Shown in pieces: positions 34,876-43,058 of a stretch of DNA of 64,000 nt. The notes beneath the pieces are model-generated. The model was not told where the DNA came from and did not search any database. It saw only the letters and a program-made list of their open reading frames with translations. The translations under genes and the position numbers were made by a program. The stretch's first letter is position 1; each line of letters begins with the position of its first letter. Source of the stretch: Bacillus_BD oryzisoli (GTDB taxonomy: Bacteria; Bacillota; Bacilli; Bacillales; Cytobacillaceae); the NCBI RefSeq assembly GCF_036670025.1, contig NZ_CP137640.1, positions 4,312,001-4,376,000 of the forward strand, read 5' to 3'.

Positions 34876-34990
34876 ATTATAGCATGATTTTTGTCATTTA
34901 AAACTTGTGTGTTCTTGTATATGACAAAAATATAAAATTCTTTAAAAAATTTTGTCTTTTATAAAAATTGTGTTCTTTTATATGATAAAA
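34876..34990 (-). promoter_or_regulatory. Promoter of the carboxyltransferase operon with tandem upstream boxes
   Basis: The minus strand has the extended -10 TGCTATAAT (hexamer 34876-34881) without a good -35. Box B (34896-34929) ends 15 bp above it. A related copy, TTCTTTTATATGATAAAA (34973-34990), is 61 bp further up. Weak cre-like sites occur at 34821-34835 and near 34857-34872 (two mismatches each). The rest of 34749-35102 is AT-rich. Confidence 0.6.
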
Positions 34991-35102
34991 ATTATTTTCC
35001 GGGCTTATTGCTTTTTATGTCATAAATCGTTAATCTATTAAATAATCAGTCTATTCAGCTATTTATAGTTGTTTTTTATATACTACCTCAGGAGGATTTC
35101 TC

Positions 35103-35885
35103 ATGACTCAACAAGGGGATTCAAAATATATACTACAAACCGTTAAAAATGCTGCTCGCATTCTAAACCTATTTACGGTCGAACGAAATGAATGGAGATT
35201 AACGGAAATTTCCAGGGAATTAGATCTTGAAATTAGCCACACAAGACGGCTCATCAATACCCTAGTACAGGAAAATTTGCTGAAAAAAAAGGAAAAAAAG
35301 TACTCTTTGGGTTTATCTATCCTTAATATGTCGGGTTTGGTAAAATCCCAATTAAATATTCATTTGGAAGCAAGGCCCATTTTACTGCCGCTTGTTGATC
35401 AATTTAGTAAAACCATTCATTTAGGAATATTGGACGATATAGGTGTGGTCTATTTAGATATACTAGAAACAAGCCACCCTATTAGAATGTCTTCACAAAT
35501 TGGGAAACCACATCCTGTTTATTCTACGAGCTGCGGAAAAATCATCCTATCTTATCAAACGGAAGAAATCCTGGAGGAAATCCTTGAAAAAGTAGAACAA
35601 CAAGGAATCATAAAGTCTGCATCAAAGACTGTAACTGATTTAGATGAATTACGGAGTCAGTTAAAAGAGATTCGCAGAACCGGCTATGCTGTAACATGTG
35701 ATGAGTTGGAAGAGGGAATTACCAGCATCGGGGCACCTATTTACAACTATAATGGAGAAGTCATTGCAGCAGCAGCCATTACAGGGTCGAGTAAAGAACT
35801 CGGGGGTAATCAGAAAGATTTATACATTTCAAGTATTGTAAAAGCAGCAAAGGAAATTTCAAAAAAAATAGGCTTTGACTACTAG
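35103..35885 (+). CDS. IclR-family transcriptional regulator 1
   Basis: A 260-residue regulator: winged helix at about residues 12-75 (AARILNLFTVERNEWRLTEI, DLEISHTRRLINTLVQENLL) and a C-terminal effector domain with YSTSCGKIILSYQ and DELEEGITSIGAPIYN. IclR proteins control aromatic and acid catabolism. AGGAGG precedes the ATG. It diverges from the carboxyltransferase operon and likely regulates it. Confidence 0.9.
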   Translation: MTQQGDSKYILQTVKNAARILNLFTVERNEWRLTEISRELDLEISHTRRLINTLVQENLLKKKEKKYSLGLSILNMSGLVKSQLNIHLEARPILLPLVDQFSKTIHLGILDDIGVVYLDILETSHPIRMSSQIGKPHPVYSTSCGKIILSYQTEEILEEILEKVEQQGIIKSASKTVTDLDELRSQLKEIRRTGYAVTCDELEEGITSIGAPIYNYNGEVIAAAAITGSSKELGGNQKDLYISSIVKAAKEISKKIGFDY

Positions 35886-35908
35886 TAAATAAAAGGATGA
35901 AAACGAAA

Positions 35909-36655
35909 ATGACAGTTGAATTGAAAAAAGCAAACTATTCTACTCTCCAAAATGCCATTCGCTTACTAAATCTTTTTTCAATCGATCAATCAGAATTAAG
36001 CGTTACGGAAATTGCAGATGAATTAGGGATAGCAAAAAGCACGGCCCACCGTATCCTCATTTCCTTAGAATCAGAGGGTTTTATTACGAAAGAACCAAAA
36101 AACAACTTATACCGCCTGGGTATTTCATTTCTTTCACTTGGAAATGTCATTACAAAAAACATGAAAATTTACAAATATTCGTCGAATATTTTACAGCATA
36201 TTCAAAAAGCTACCGGTGAAACATCAGGTGTAATGGTTTTAGAGAATGAATATGCCTATGTGATTAATATAGAAGAAAGTCATCATCCGATTCACTATTC
36301 TACCTATATCGGTCAGGGAGAACCGGTTTATCGTTCAAGTACTGGGTTAGCCATTCTAGCATTTCAGCCTGCTAAAACAATTAATGCAATAAAGGAGAAA
36401 GCTTTCATACCAGCTAAAGATTTCAATCAAAAAATTGATTTTATCCGGTCAAATGGATATTATGCTTCTATTGATGAGTTTTATGAAAACTTTACCTCTA
36501 TTGCGGTTCCAGTACGAAATGGCCGTGGTGAAGTGATCGCGGCACTTGCTATAGCCGGTCCAAGTGAACGCATTCTTCCAAAGAATATTCCCGGCCTTGC
36601 GAAAACTATTATTTCAGCAAGTGAAAAATTCACTAAAACGTTAATGTTTAGTTAA
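35909..36655 (+). CDS. IclR-family transcriptional regulator 2
   Basis: A 248-residue paralogue: winged helix with LSVTEIADELGIAKSTAHRI near residues 25-45, effector domain with YRSSTGLAILAFQ and FTSIAVPVRNGRGEV. It begins 24 nt after the first IclR gene and is co-transcribed with it. AAAAGGA overlaps an in-frame ATG at 35897, so the ATG at 35909, 11 nt downstream, is preferred; this choice is not certain. Tandem IclR genes suggest two effectors or a heteromeric control. Confidence 0.87.
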   Translation: MTVELKKANYSTLQNAIRLLNLFSIDQSELSVTEIADELGIAKSTAHRILISLESEGFITKEPKNNLYRLGISFLSLGNVITKNMKIYKYSSNILQHIQKATGETSGVMVLENEYAYVINIEESHHPIHYSTYIGQGEPVYRSSTGLAILAFQPAKTINAIKEKAFIPAKDFNQKIDFIRSNGYYASIDEFYENFTSIAVPVRNGRGEVIAALAIAGPSERILPKNIPGLAKTIISASEKFTKTLMFS

Positions 36656-36747
36656 TTCATGTTGGGTCATTAAGAAAATGTTAGTTTCACTTTTTTACAA
36701 GTAAACTTTCTTATATTTTTTAAAAAACTATATTTAGGAGTGTAGTT

Positions 36748-37128
36748 ATGGAAACAAAAATTATTGAAAATGCTTTTGATGAGTTGTTAAAGTGTCAGTA
36801 TGAGAAAATAAGTGATACAAATTTAAAAGTGACTTTACCTATACAGCCGCTATTTATTAATAGCGTAGGGGTCGTTCATGGGGGGATCATTTGTTCACTT
36901 GCCGATATTGCGATGGGGAATGCCTTTCCTATTGATGAGAACAATAGACAGACCGTTGTAACAGTGGATCTTAAAACGACTTTTATAAAAGCGGCAAAAG
37001 GGAAATTTCTTGTTGCAGATGCACACATAATCAAGAAGGGCAGATCCCTCAATCATATTGATTGCTTTATTTATGATGATCAAAATAATCTTGTTGCAAA
37101 AGCAAATGGTATTTTCGCTAATATTTAA
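36748..37128 (+). CDS. PaaI-type hotdog thioesterase
   Basis: A 126-residue hotdog protein. VGVVHGGIICSLADIAMG near residues 35-52 carries the HGG motif and the Asp that activates water in PaaI-like acyl-CoA thioesterases; the strand VVTVDLKTTFIKAAKGKF follows. It probably releases stalled acyl-CoA or 3-oxoacyl-CoA from the neighbouring pathway. AGGAGTG precedes the ATG. Confidence 0.88.
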   Translation: METKIIENAFDELLKCQYEKISDTNLKVTLPIQPLFINSVGVVHGGIICSLADIAMGNAFPIDENNRQTVVTVDLKTTFIKAAKGKFLVADAHIIKKGRSLNHIDCFIYDDQNNLVAKANGIFANI

Positions 37129-37150
37129 TTTTCTATTTTATAAAAAAGAA

Positions 37151-37184
37151 AGAGGATGTAACATGATAGTTTCATCCTCTTTTC
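37151..37184 (+). terminator. Intrinsic terminator after the thioesterase gene
   Basis: AGAGGATG and CATCCTCT pair around 14 nt, extended by AAA/TTT on either side. Confidence 0.8.
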
Positions 37185-37244
37185 ATCTGCATTTTCATCA
37201 TACTCCGTGATGTTTTACAACAGGCATGTCTGCCTGTCCTTTTG

Positions 37245-38660
37245 CTACTGAAAATTATTTTTATAGGTTTCGTCTATCTCACTCTTCGTACTGCTATAGG
37301 TTTCTTCAATCGTTTTAAGTTTTTCTGTATACAGTTTATCTTTTTCCTTATACATCGTATTGTAGAAATCCTCTAAGTCTTCAAAGACAATATTATACAC
37401 TTCCTGATTAATGTTTTGCGTTTTATTCAGATCCATTAATGTCTGTTTGCCATGACGAAGAAATAGCATTAGACTGTCCACTGTTTGTTCATTCAGGTCC
37501 ATTAGACGCTGTTTATCTTCCATTAACTGATTAATGGCTTCATCCGTGTTTTGTCTATGCCAATCAATCCATTGCTGGATGGTGTTGTTTGACTCCTGAA
37601 ATTCCTTATCAAGCTCCTGCTGATTATTCACCTGGATATAACGCCCTTCAGCACTTTCGGCTATTCTTTGGAGTTCATTCGCATCCTCTGCCTGAACAGC
37701 CAATCCTATTACATTGATAATCGGATCGATATTGGACTCAGCAAGCTGTTTGGCTGCAGCTACCGGGTCCCCATCACAGGTTTCTTTTCCATCTGAAACA
37801 AGATAAATGACATTCGTGGCATCGCCTGGATTCTCGCTGGCAAGTTTTTCTCCGACTTGCGTAAGCGATGCAGCCATCGAAGTCCAGCCGCTTGGGACAA
37901 TCGATTCTAATTCCGCAGCAAACGCTTCCGTATGATAAGCAGAAAGTGGATAAATTTCTTCAATGCTGCTGCAGGAAAGCTGTTTATCGGAATCAGAGCC
38001 CGTCCCCTTGTGTCCATAGATCGTTAACGACACTTTAGCTTTTTCCGGCAGATTTGAAGCAAAATCTTCGATCGATTCTTTCGCCGTGTCCATTAGAGTC
38101 TTCCCATCCTGCACATTTTTCATAGAGCCGGATGCATCTAAAATAATCGCAATATGAATGTTTTCTTTCATCTCTCTGCCGTTTAATTTAATATTCGATG
38201 CTGACTCTAACGCTTCTAAATTTATTTTGCCCCTCGGTGTGAAAGTTGACATTGGAGGCAATTCCGGAAAATAGCTCTCAACTATAAATCGGGTGATTGT
38301 CTCCGCCTTCATTTCGTTGCTATCATCATTTTTAATCACATTTTTTAGTGTTTCAACTGCTGCCAGCTGCTCCTCTTCCGTTAGTTCTTCATGTTCAATT
38401 TTCTCCCACCAAATTCCTTTATGAACATTTTCTGCCTCTGTTAAGGTAGAAGGAAAAGAAAAGCTCCCTTTACTCTCTAGAAAAGCATCCGGCCAAAGCC
38501 CAGCCTCGTCTTCTATCTGCTTCCCTGCTTCTTTAACCATTTTTCCGGAAGATTCTACCGTATCCTCAACTTCGTTTTTTTCGACTGGAATGTCAGACTT
38601 ACTGCATCCTACTATCATCACCGATAGTAGAACCATCATGACTCCATAGATCCTTTTCAA
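37245..38660 (-). CDS. Lipoprotein with von Willebrand A domain
   Basis: A 471-residue exported lipoprotein. The signal peptide ends in VMIVGC with the lipid cysteine at 19. A vWA domain spans about residues 160-360, with the metal-site motif IILDASGSMKN and VIYLVSDGKETCDGDP. The C-terminal 100 residues are charged and coiled-coil-like, with repeated LMDLN segments. Relatives in bacilli are of unknown function. The MIDAS motif is intact, so metal-dependent ligand binding outside the cell is plausible. Confidence 0.85.
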   Translation of the reverse strand: MKRIYGVMMVLLSVMIVGCSKSDIPVEKNEVEDTVESSGKMVKEAGKQIEDEAGLWPDAFLESKGSFSFPSTLTEAENVHKGIWWEKIEHEELTEEEQLAAVETLKNVIKNDDSNEMKAETITRFIVESYFPELPPMSTFTPRGKINLEALESASNIKLNGREMKENIHIAIILDASGSMKNVQDGKTLMDTAKESIEDFASNLPEKAKVSLTIYGHKGTGSDSDKQLSCSSIEEIYPLSAYHTEAFAAELESIVPSGWTSMAASLTQVGEKLASENPGDATNVIYLVSDGKETCDGDPVAAAKQLAESNIDPIINVIGLAVQAEDANELQRIAESAEGRYIQVNNQQELDKEFQESNNTIQQWIDWHRQNTDEAINQLMEDKQRLMDLNEQTVDSLMLFLRHGKQTLMDLNKTQNINQEVYNIVFEDLEDFYNTMYKEKDKLYTEKLKTIEETYSSTKSEIDETYKNNFQ

Positions 38661-38956
38661 AAATATCCCGCCCTTTTTCTATTTTTCTGTATTATTAATA
38701 CTACCGTAATTTATAGAAGAACGGTCTATTTTAAGGTTAAAACGGGATGATAGTCCTTCAATCGTTTACCTGTCAGCTAATTATGTATGATATAATGGTA
38801 AATATTTCCATCATCGCAAATTGGTTATACTACTTTTTTCATAGGCATGAAACCATTTATTCTGCCATACGTATAATTAGTACGCTGGTTATATCCCAAA
38901 AAATTGTACGTTCTACTGTTCTCTAGTACAAAAATCTATATTGAGGTGAAAATTGT

Positions 38957-39592
38957 ATGTATGTTCAATCAGCAAATGGGTACATGCCGTCAGTCATGAG
39001 AACCTTTGCTATTTCACTTGCTATTTCCTTTGTAGGAATGGTAGCTGGAGTGTTTGTGCCGCCGGCTTTGTTTCTCCCCTTAGCCATTTTGGAGCTAGTT
39101 ATGATTCTCTCTGCATTTTTATTTCGTAGAAAAAAGTCCATTTCGTACACATTTTTGTACGTTTTTACTTTTATATCAGGAATTACAACCTATCCGATTG
39201 TCGCCTATTATCTTGCAACAGCCGGTGCAAATACAGTCTTAATGGCATTAGGTACAACAACAGCCGTTTTTACAAGCCTTGCGGTCTATGCATCTGTAAC
39301 AAAACGGGACTTATCTTTTTTAAGAGGCATGCTGTTTGCAGCTTTAATCGCCCTTATTGTGATTGCCATCTTTAACCTTATTTGGCCCTTAAGTACAAGC
39401 GGAATGCTGGCTTTTTCTTTTATTAGTGTTTTAGTCTTTAGCGGATATGTTTTATATGATTTTAACGTCATGAAGCATTATGGTTTCAGCGCCGAAGAAG
39501 TCCCTTTAATGGCTTTGAATCTTTATCTTGATTTTATTAACTTATTTATCAGCATTTTACGTATTTTTGGGATTCTAAGCAGTGACGATTAA
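38957..39592 (+). CDS. Bax inhibitor-1 family membrane protein, YetJ-like
   Basis: A 211-residue, seven-TM protein. Asp168 in LYDFNVMKHYG and Asp192 in LYLDFINLF match the two aspartates (171 and 195) that form the pH-sensing latch of B. subtilis YetJ, a calcium-leak channel. GAGGTG stands before the ATG. It is a single-gene unit with its own terminator. Confidence 0.9.
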   Translation: MYVQSANGYMPSVMRTFAISLAISFVGMVAGVFVPPALFLPLAILELVMILSAFLFRRKKSISYTFLYVFTFISGITTYPIVAYYLATAGANTVLMALGTTTAVFTSLAVYASVTKRDLSFLRGMLFAALIALIVIAIFNLIWPLSTSGMLAFSFISVLVFSGYVLYDFNVMKHYGFSAEEVPLMALNLYLDFINLFISILRIFGILSSDD

Positions 39593-39593
39593 C

Positions 39594-39622
39594 AGGCAGG
39601 AGCATAGTCTCCTGCCTTTTTT
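39594..39622 (+). terminator. Intrinsic terminator after the yetJ-like gene
   Basis: AGGCAGGAG-CATAGT-CTCCTGCCT followed by TTTTTAA. Confidence 0.92.
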
Positions 39623-39644
39623 AACGCATGATATCCACCAATTG

Positions 39645-40556
39645 CTACAATTGTGATAAAGAGGCACGGGATTCCTGTTTGACCGCCGCTTTCTTTATCT
39701 TTAGAAAAATCCAGGCTGCTGTTAGGGCCGTTCCAAACCAAATTAGTAAGGAGAGACTCGTTAGAATGGGGAGTGTCGAAAGTTCAAATACCGTCCTTCC
39801 TAATGCTGTTTGGAAACCAATCATTATGATCGATATCATCCAGGCGATACTGCCTATATGAACAAGCCGTTTTTGTATGATTTCTTGAACTTGCACTTTT
39901 TCCAATAACCAAGCTGGAATAATTAATGTTTGCATAGCATGAAATCCGATTCCATGGAGAACAATGAAATTCCCAGATACTCCTATTAAGCGGTCTTGCA
40001 GCAAAATCATCCATATGCCAGCGGCATTCGCTGCCAGTACTGAGAGAAACGCATAACGAGTACCGATTATTAGCAGATGACGTTCAAAGGGCTTTTTTAT
40101 CCGAAAAAATTGTACCATCAAAAGCAGTCCTAATATGACGATGGTTAGTGAAACAACAGCAAACACCATCCCAGCCATTAGATCAACTAAAGTAGCTTCT
40201 TGAGAAAATCGTGGATTCAGCCCTCTGAAGTTTTGAATGGTCTCGATTCCATAGCTGTAGAGACTGGCCGCAACAAAGGTCCAGCGAATCAGTTTCCTTT
40301 TATGCTTTTTTAGCCTGGCTAAAGGCAAAATTGCAGCAATTGAAAGGATAAAACTGCCGATTGCAGCATTAAAAGAAAAGACATCGTTTAAATTGCCTTC
40401 AGGTAAAATGACTGGACCTTGAATAAAGATAACAATCTTGGTAAAAACAGCAAGAATAAACCCCACGATCCCTGTAATAACGAGCGCTTTTTCTCCTTCA
40501 AATAGCTTTATCGATGGTTCAACCTGCAATTGATCTACGTTCTCCCTATTAGACAC
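39645..40556 (-). CDS. Multi-pass membrane protein of unknown function
   Basis: A 303-residue protein with about eight hydrophobic segments (near residues 25-47, 65-85, 95-112, 130-160, 170-190, 200-220, 235-255, 270-290). It begins with GTG after GAGGGG. I do not recognise a family. It lies just downstream of a TetR gene in the same direction, and its leader carries the same 24-bp palindrome as the TetR promoter, so it is the likely target of that regulator. Confidence 0.75.
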   Translation of the reverse strand: MSNRENVDQLQVEPSIKLFEGEKALVITGIVGFILAVFTKIVIFIQGPVILPEGNLNDVFSFNAAIGSFILSIAAILPLARLKKHKRKLIRWTFVAASLYSYGIETIQNFRGLNPRFSQEATLVDLMAGMVFAVVSLTIVILGLLLMVQFFRIKKPFERHLLIIGTRYAFLSVLAANAAGIWMILLQDRLIGVSGNFIVLHGIGFHAMQTLIIPAWLLEKVQVQEIIQKRLVHIGSIAWMISIIMIGFQTALGRTVFELSTLPILTSLSLLIWFGTALTAAWIFLKIKKAAVKQESRASLSQL

Positions 40557-40574
40557 AAGAAATCCCCTCTTTTT

Positions 40575-40598
40575 ATTTATTTATCAATCAATAAATAA
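40575..40598. promoter_or_regulatory. Putative TetR operator, copy 2
   Basis: The minus strand reads TTATTTATTGATTGATAAAT(AAAT), identical at 23 of 24 positions to the copy before the TetR gene. It sits 20 bp before the membrane-protein start. Confidence 0.75.
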
Positions 40599-40645
40599 TT
40601 GTGCTAAAAAAAGAAAGTTGTGTAACTCCCTTTTTTTGACCGCTT

Positions 40646-41167
40646 TTAACAATCCAAATTATCTTCTCCATAAATTAATTCTGGAATCTCTAACACTTCT
40701 GCCACTGTAATGAGCAAACCTGTGCCTATAAAACGAGCTGCAGCTGCTTTAGCATTCGGAATCCCAGACTTCTCCATTTTTAGCGTTAAGGATTCATACA
40801 TTTTGCGATACAAGTTGCGAACATGGTCTCTAATCCCGGCCTCTGAAATGGCGTGTGACTGCATAACCATCAATATCTCGGCACGATGTGTCTTAATAAT
40901 TTGGTCGAATCCGCGCCCCATCGCTTCAATTAACTGGTCGGCCGGTGCTTCTACCGTCACAAAAGTATCATAAATCCGGCTGAATGCACGATCAATCACA
41001 ACCTTGAATAGCTCTTCCTTATTTTCAAAAAAATGAAACACATATGGTTGTGTCACTCCTGCTGCTTTTGCTACCATCGCGGTCGTGGCCTTATAATACC
41101 CCCTTTCAGCGAATACACTTACTGCATTTTCGATAATAAGTTCCCTTTTGTCTTTTCTGGCTGCCAC
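40646..41167 (-). CDS. TetR/AcrR-family regulator
   Basis: A 173-residue regulator with the helix-turn-helix in the first 50 residues (VFAERGYYKATTAMVAKAAG, VTQPYVFHFFENKEELFKVV). AAAGGA is spaced 8 nt from a GTG at 41167, while an ATG three codons earlier overlaps it, so GTG is taken as the start. Two copies of a 24-bp palindrome, one before itself and one before the downstream membrane protein, indicate autorepression and control of that gene. Confidence 0.88.
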   Translation of the reverse strand: MAARKDKRELIIENAVSVFAERGYYKATTAMVAKAAGVTQPYVFHFFENKEELFKVVIDRAFSRIYDTFVTVEAPADQLIEAMGRGFDQIIKTHRAEILMVMQSHAISEAGIRDHVRNLYRKMYESLTLKMEKSGIPNAKAAAARFIGTGLLITVAEVLEIPELIYGEDNLDC

Positions 41168-41188
41168 TAGTATCATCCTTTATTCTGC

Positions 41189-41216
41189 GATTTATTTATT
41201 GATTAATAAATAAATC
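41189..41216. promoter_or_regulatory. Putative TetR operator, copy 1
   Basis: GATTTATTTATT-GATT-AATAAATAAATC has perfect 12-bp arms and lies 20 bp before the TetR start. Confidence 0.75.
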
Positions 41217-41300
41217 ATATTCTGTCTGGCTATTTTTGTCAATGTGTTTCTGACCAAACAAATGAAAAAACGAAAATTTTCGATGTATCTTATAGCAATA

Positions 41301-41333
41301 AAAAAGGCTGTCAAGGTGGCAGCTTTTTTTTAT
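41301..41333. terminator. U-tailed hairpin, possibly bidirectional
   Basis: AAAAAGGCTG and CAGCTTTTTTT pair with one G-U wobble around 9 nt. No intact gene ends here on either strand; the degenerate frame at 41330-41643 points into it. Confidence 0.6.
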
Positions 41334-41643
41334 TGTCAATCTACGTTGTGAAAAATTTGGCAGTGTATTTCTTAATGCACCAAAGATCTGTTGAACATGG
41401 GCAAGTTGTTCTTCTTCTGTTGCATTAGCCAAATCTCCAACTGAGCCAGTTCGAATACAAAGTGGTCCAATGTTTAATTGAATAAGGCCCAAAAGTACGA
41501 CAGTTGTAGTACATGGGATATTAAAACATAGAAGATCACTATCCTAACATTCAGTTCCTTCAGGACATGTAGGACATTCAGGCTCCTGTTGCATAACACT
41601 TTGTTGTTGTACAGCAATTTCTTTTCTCTTTGATAATTGCCTC
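41330..41643 (-). pseudogene. Degenerate small gene with an in-frame TAG
   Basis: In one minus-strand frame LSKRKEIAVQQQSVMQQEPE CPTCPEGTEC-like sequence runs to a TAG (41544-41546). The same frame then continues LCFNIPCTTTVVLLGLIQLN and IGPLCIRTGSVGDLANATEEE, and runs into the terminator without a stop. GGGAGG stands upstream, but no standard start codon lies in this frame. It looks like a decayed gene. I do not recognise the family; the cysteine and proline content would fit a surface or spore protein. Confidence 0.35.
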
Positions 41644-41890
41644 CCTTCTCTTGAGAATATATTGCTATACTATATTTGTCCGTGTAAGCTTGAATGGACA
41701 AGTTCATTATTTAGCTAAAACATTTAAAAAGTCTCTTTAAATTCTGTACTATTTTCAAATGCCTGTCTTATAATTTCATTATTAAGAATAAGATATATCT
41801 GTAAATTTAAAATAATGAAATCATTTTTATGGGCGTATTTCTATGAAAATGGTAGAATAATAAAATCAAGTTAAAAGGGAGCAACAACGA

Positions 41891-42196
41891 ATGAATAAAA
41901 TTGACATTATTGCACGAAGAATTATGGGGTGGAAATTAAATCGATGGGACAGATGGTATGATTTTGAAAAAGAGGCATTTATTCATGACCATGAATTTCA
42001 ACCAGAACAAAATCTGGATCATGCCATGCTAATTGTAGAAAAATTAAAGCAGTTTGGATTTTCGTATAAAGTAACTGGCACTTTCGAAGTTTGCTTTAAT
42101 GACATTTGCGCATCCGGTGAAACGCTGCAGCAGGCTATCACAAATGCTGCTTATTCCATTGCTGAAGTTCATTCCATTGATGACGCCTGGCTTTAA
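41891..42196 (+). CDS. Hypothetical protein, phage ABA-sandwich/BC1872-like
   Basis: A 101-residue protein beginning MNKIDIIARRIMGWKLNRWD, with tryptophan-rich start and a C-terminal half CFNDICASGETLQQAITNAA then YSIAEVHSIDDAWL. Residue layout (enzyme-like start, then alpha/beta) resembles the phage ABA-sandwich proteins found in bacilli and their phages, but the match is by eye only. GGGAG lies 10 nt before the ATG. It is a single gene with a strong terminator. Confidence 0.65.
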   Translation: MNKIDIIARRIMGWKLNRWDRWYDFEKEAFIHDHEFQPEQNLDHAMLIVEKLKQFGFSYKVTGTFEVCFNDICASGETLQQAITNAAYSIAEVHSIDDAWL

Positions 42197-42207
42197 ATAA
42201 TGTAAAT

Positions 42208-42262
42208 AAACATAAAACTCACAGCGACCTTCCAAAAAGGTCCTGTGAGTTTTATGTTTATA
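42208..42262 (+). terminator. Long hairpin terminator, bidirectional
   Basis: AAACATAAAACTCACAG pairs perfectly with CTGTGAGTTTTATGTTT. The loop contains a second stem GACCTT/AAGGTC, giving a stem of about 23 bp with one bulge. It separates two convergent genes. Confidence 0.85.
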
Positions 42263-42275
42263 AAAATGTTAGAAA

Positions 42276-42416
42276 CTATTCTTTTTTCTTATCCGCATAC
42301 GCAATTAAGACTACATCTTCACCTGTCTCTTTACTAAGTTCTTCTTGCAGAGAATTTACCTGCTTCAATTCACTGTTGGACAGATTAGCAAAATCGTATT
42401 GATCATTATTTTTCAT
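42276..42416 (-). CDS. Small conserved-looking protein, 46 residues
   Basis: MKNNDQYDFANLSNSELKQV is followed by an LQEELSKETGEDVVLIAY stretch and a lysine tail. The amphipathic helix followed by a short strand (DVVLIAYAD) recurs in small proteins of many bacilli. AAGGTGATG precedes the ATG at good distance, and a terminator lies just beyond the stop. The function is unknown. Confidence 0.7.
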   Translation of the reverse strand: MKNNDQYDFANLSNSELKQVNSLQEELSKETGEDVVLIAYADKKKE

Positions 42417-42525
42417 CTACATCACCTTCATTATCAAGAATACACCCTATGCAAGAGGGTCCTATGCACAGTATTTGTTAAGAGACAATTTTTATCCATT
42501 TGCTTGTTATGATTACTTAAAAGAA

Positions 42526-42864
42526 TTAACTCATTTTTTCCTTGATCTGCTCTCGAATACTTTCCAGTTCTTCTAAAGGCAAGTCACTAAGGGATCTCTT
42601 AATCTCATCCTCGATCTGTTTTCTGTTTCTTTCCCGATATTGATCCCACCATTCTCGTAGACCTTCCGTGTTTTCCAGGAGATATTCAATATCAATTTCC
42701 TCTACTTCGTCATCTGACAGATAATGAAGAACCGCTCCCAGCATACGATTCAGTTTCCCTATCTCATCCTCTGTATTTTCACTTATAGCGGTCTCTTCAT
42801 GTTCTTCTTGTTCTATCGTTTCTTGTTCATTCTGTTCCGTAACAGCTACAGCTTTTCTTGGCAT
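42526..42864 (-). CDS. Acidic hypothetical protein
   Basis: A 112-residue, strongly acidic protein. The first 35 residues are Glu-rich and probably unstructured. The rest is helical (IGKLNRMLGAVLHYLSDDEV, LREWWDQYRERNRKQIEDEI). GGGAGGAAGG precedes the ATG, so it is translated well. I do not recognise the family. It lies downstream of the cupin gene in the same direction. Confidence 0.7.
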   Translation of the reverse strand: MPRKAVAVTEQNEQETIEQEEHEETAISENTEDEIGKLNRMLGAVLHYLSDDEVEEIDIEYLLENTEGLREWWDQYRERNRKQIEDEIKRSLSDLPLEELESIREQIKEKMS

Positions 42865-42880
42865 TTCCTTCCTCCCTCAA

Positions 42881-43002
42881 CTACGATTCTTTAAGGATAT
42901 GTATGGTAGTATTCCCAAAGTATCCATCAAAATCGGACTGAAGGACAAAATTCTGAATGGATACATGAAAATGTCCTTCATTTAAGCCCGTAAGACGTCT
43001 AG
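42881..43002 (-). pseudogene. Possible remnant of a small gene
   Basis: A frame without a usable start codon reads RRLTGLNEGHFHVSIQNFVL and then QSDFDGYFGNTTIHILKES to a TAG. The composition is protein-like and unlike the surrounding AT-rich DNA, but no ATG, GTG or TTG lies in frame outside the cupin gene. It may be an N-terminally lost gene, or start at a non-standard codon. Confidence 0.35.
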
Positions 43003-43058
43003 ATTGATGTATGATACAAGACGACGTTTTGACTAAAATATAACAATATCTGGTTTTA

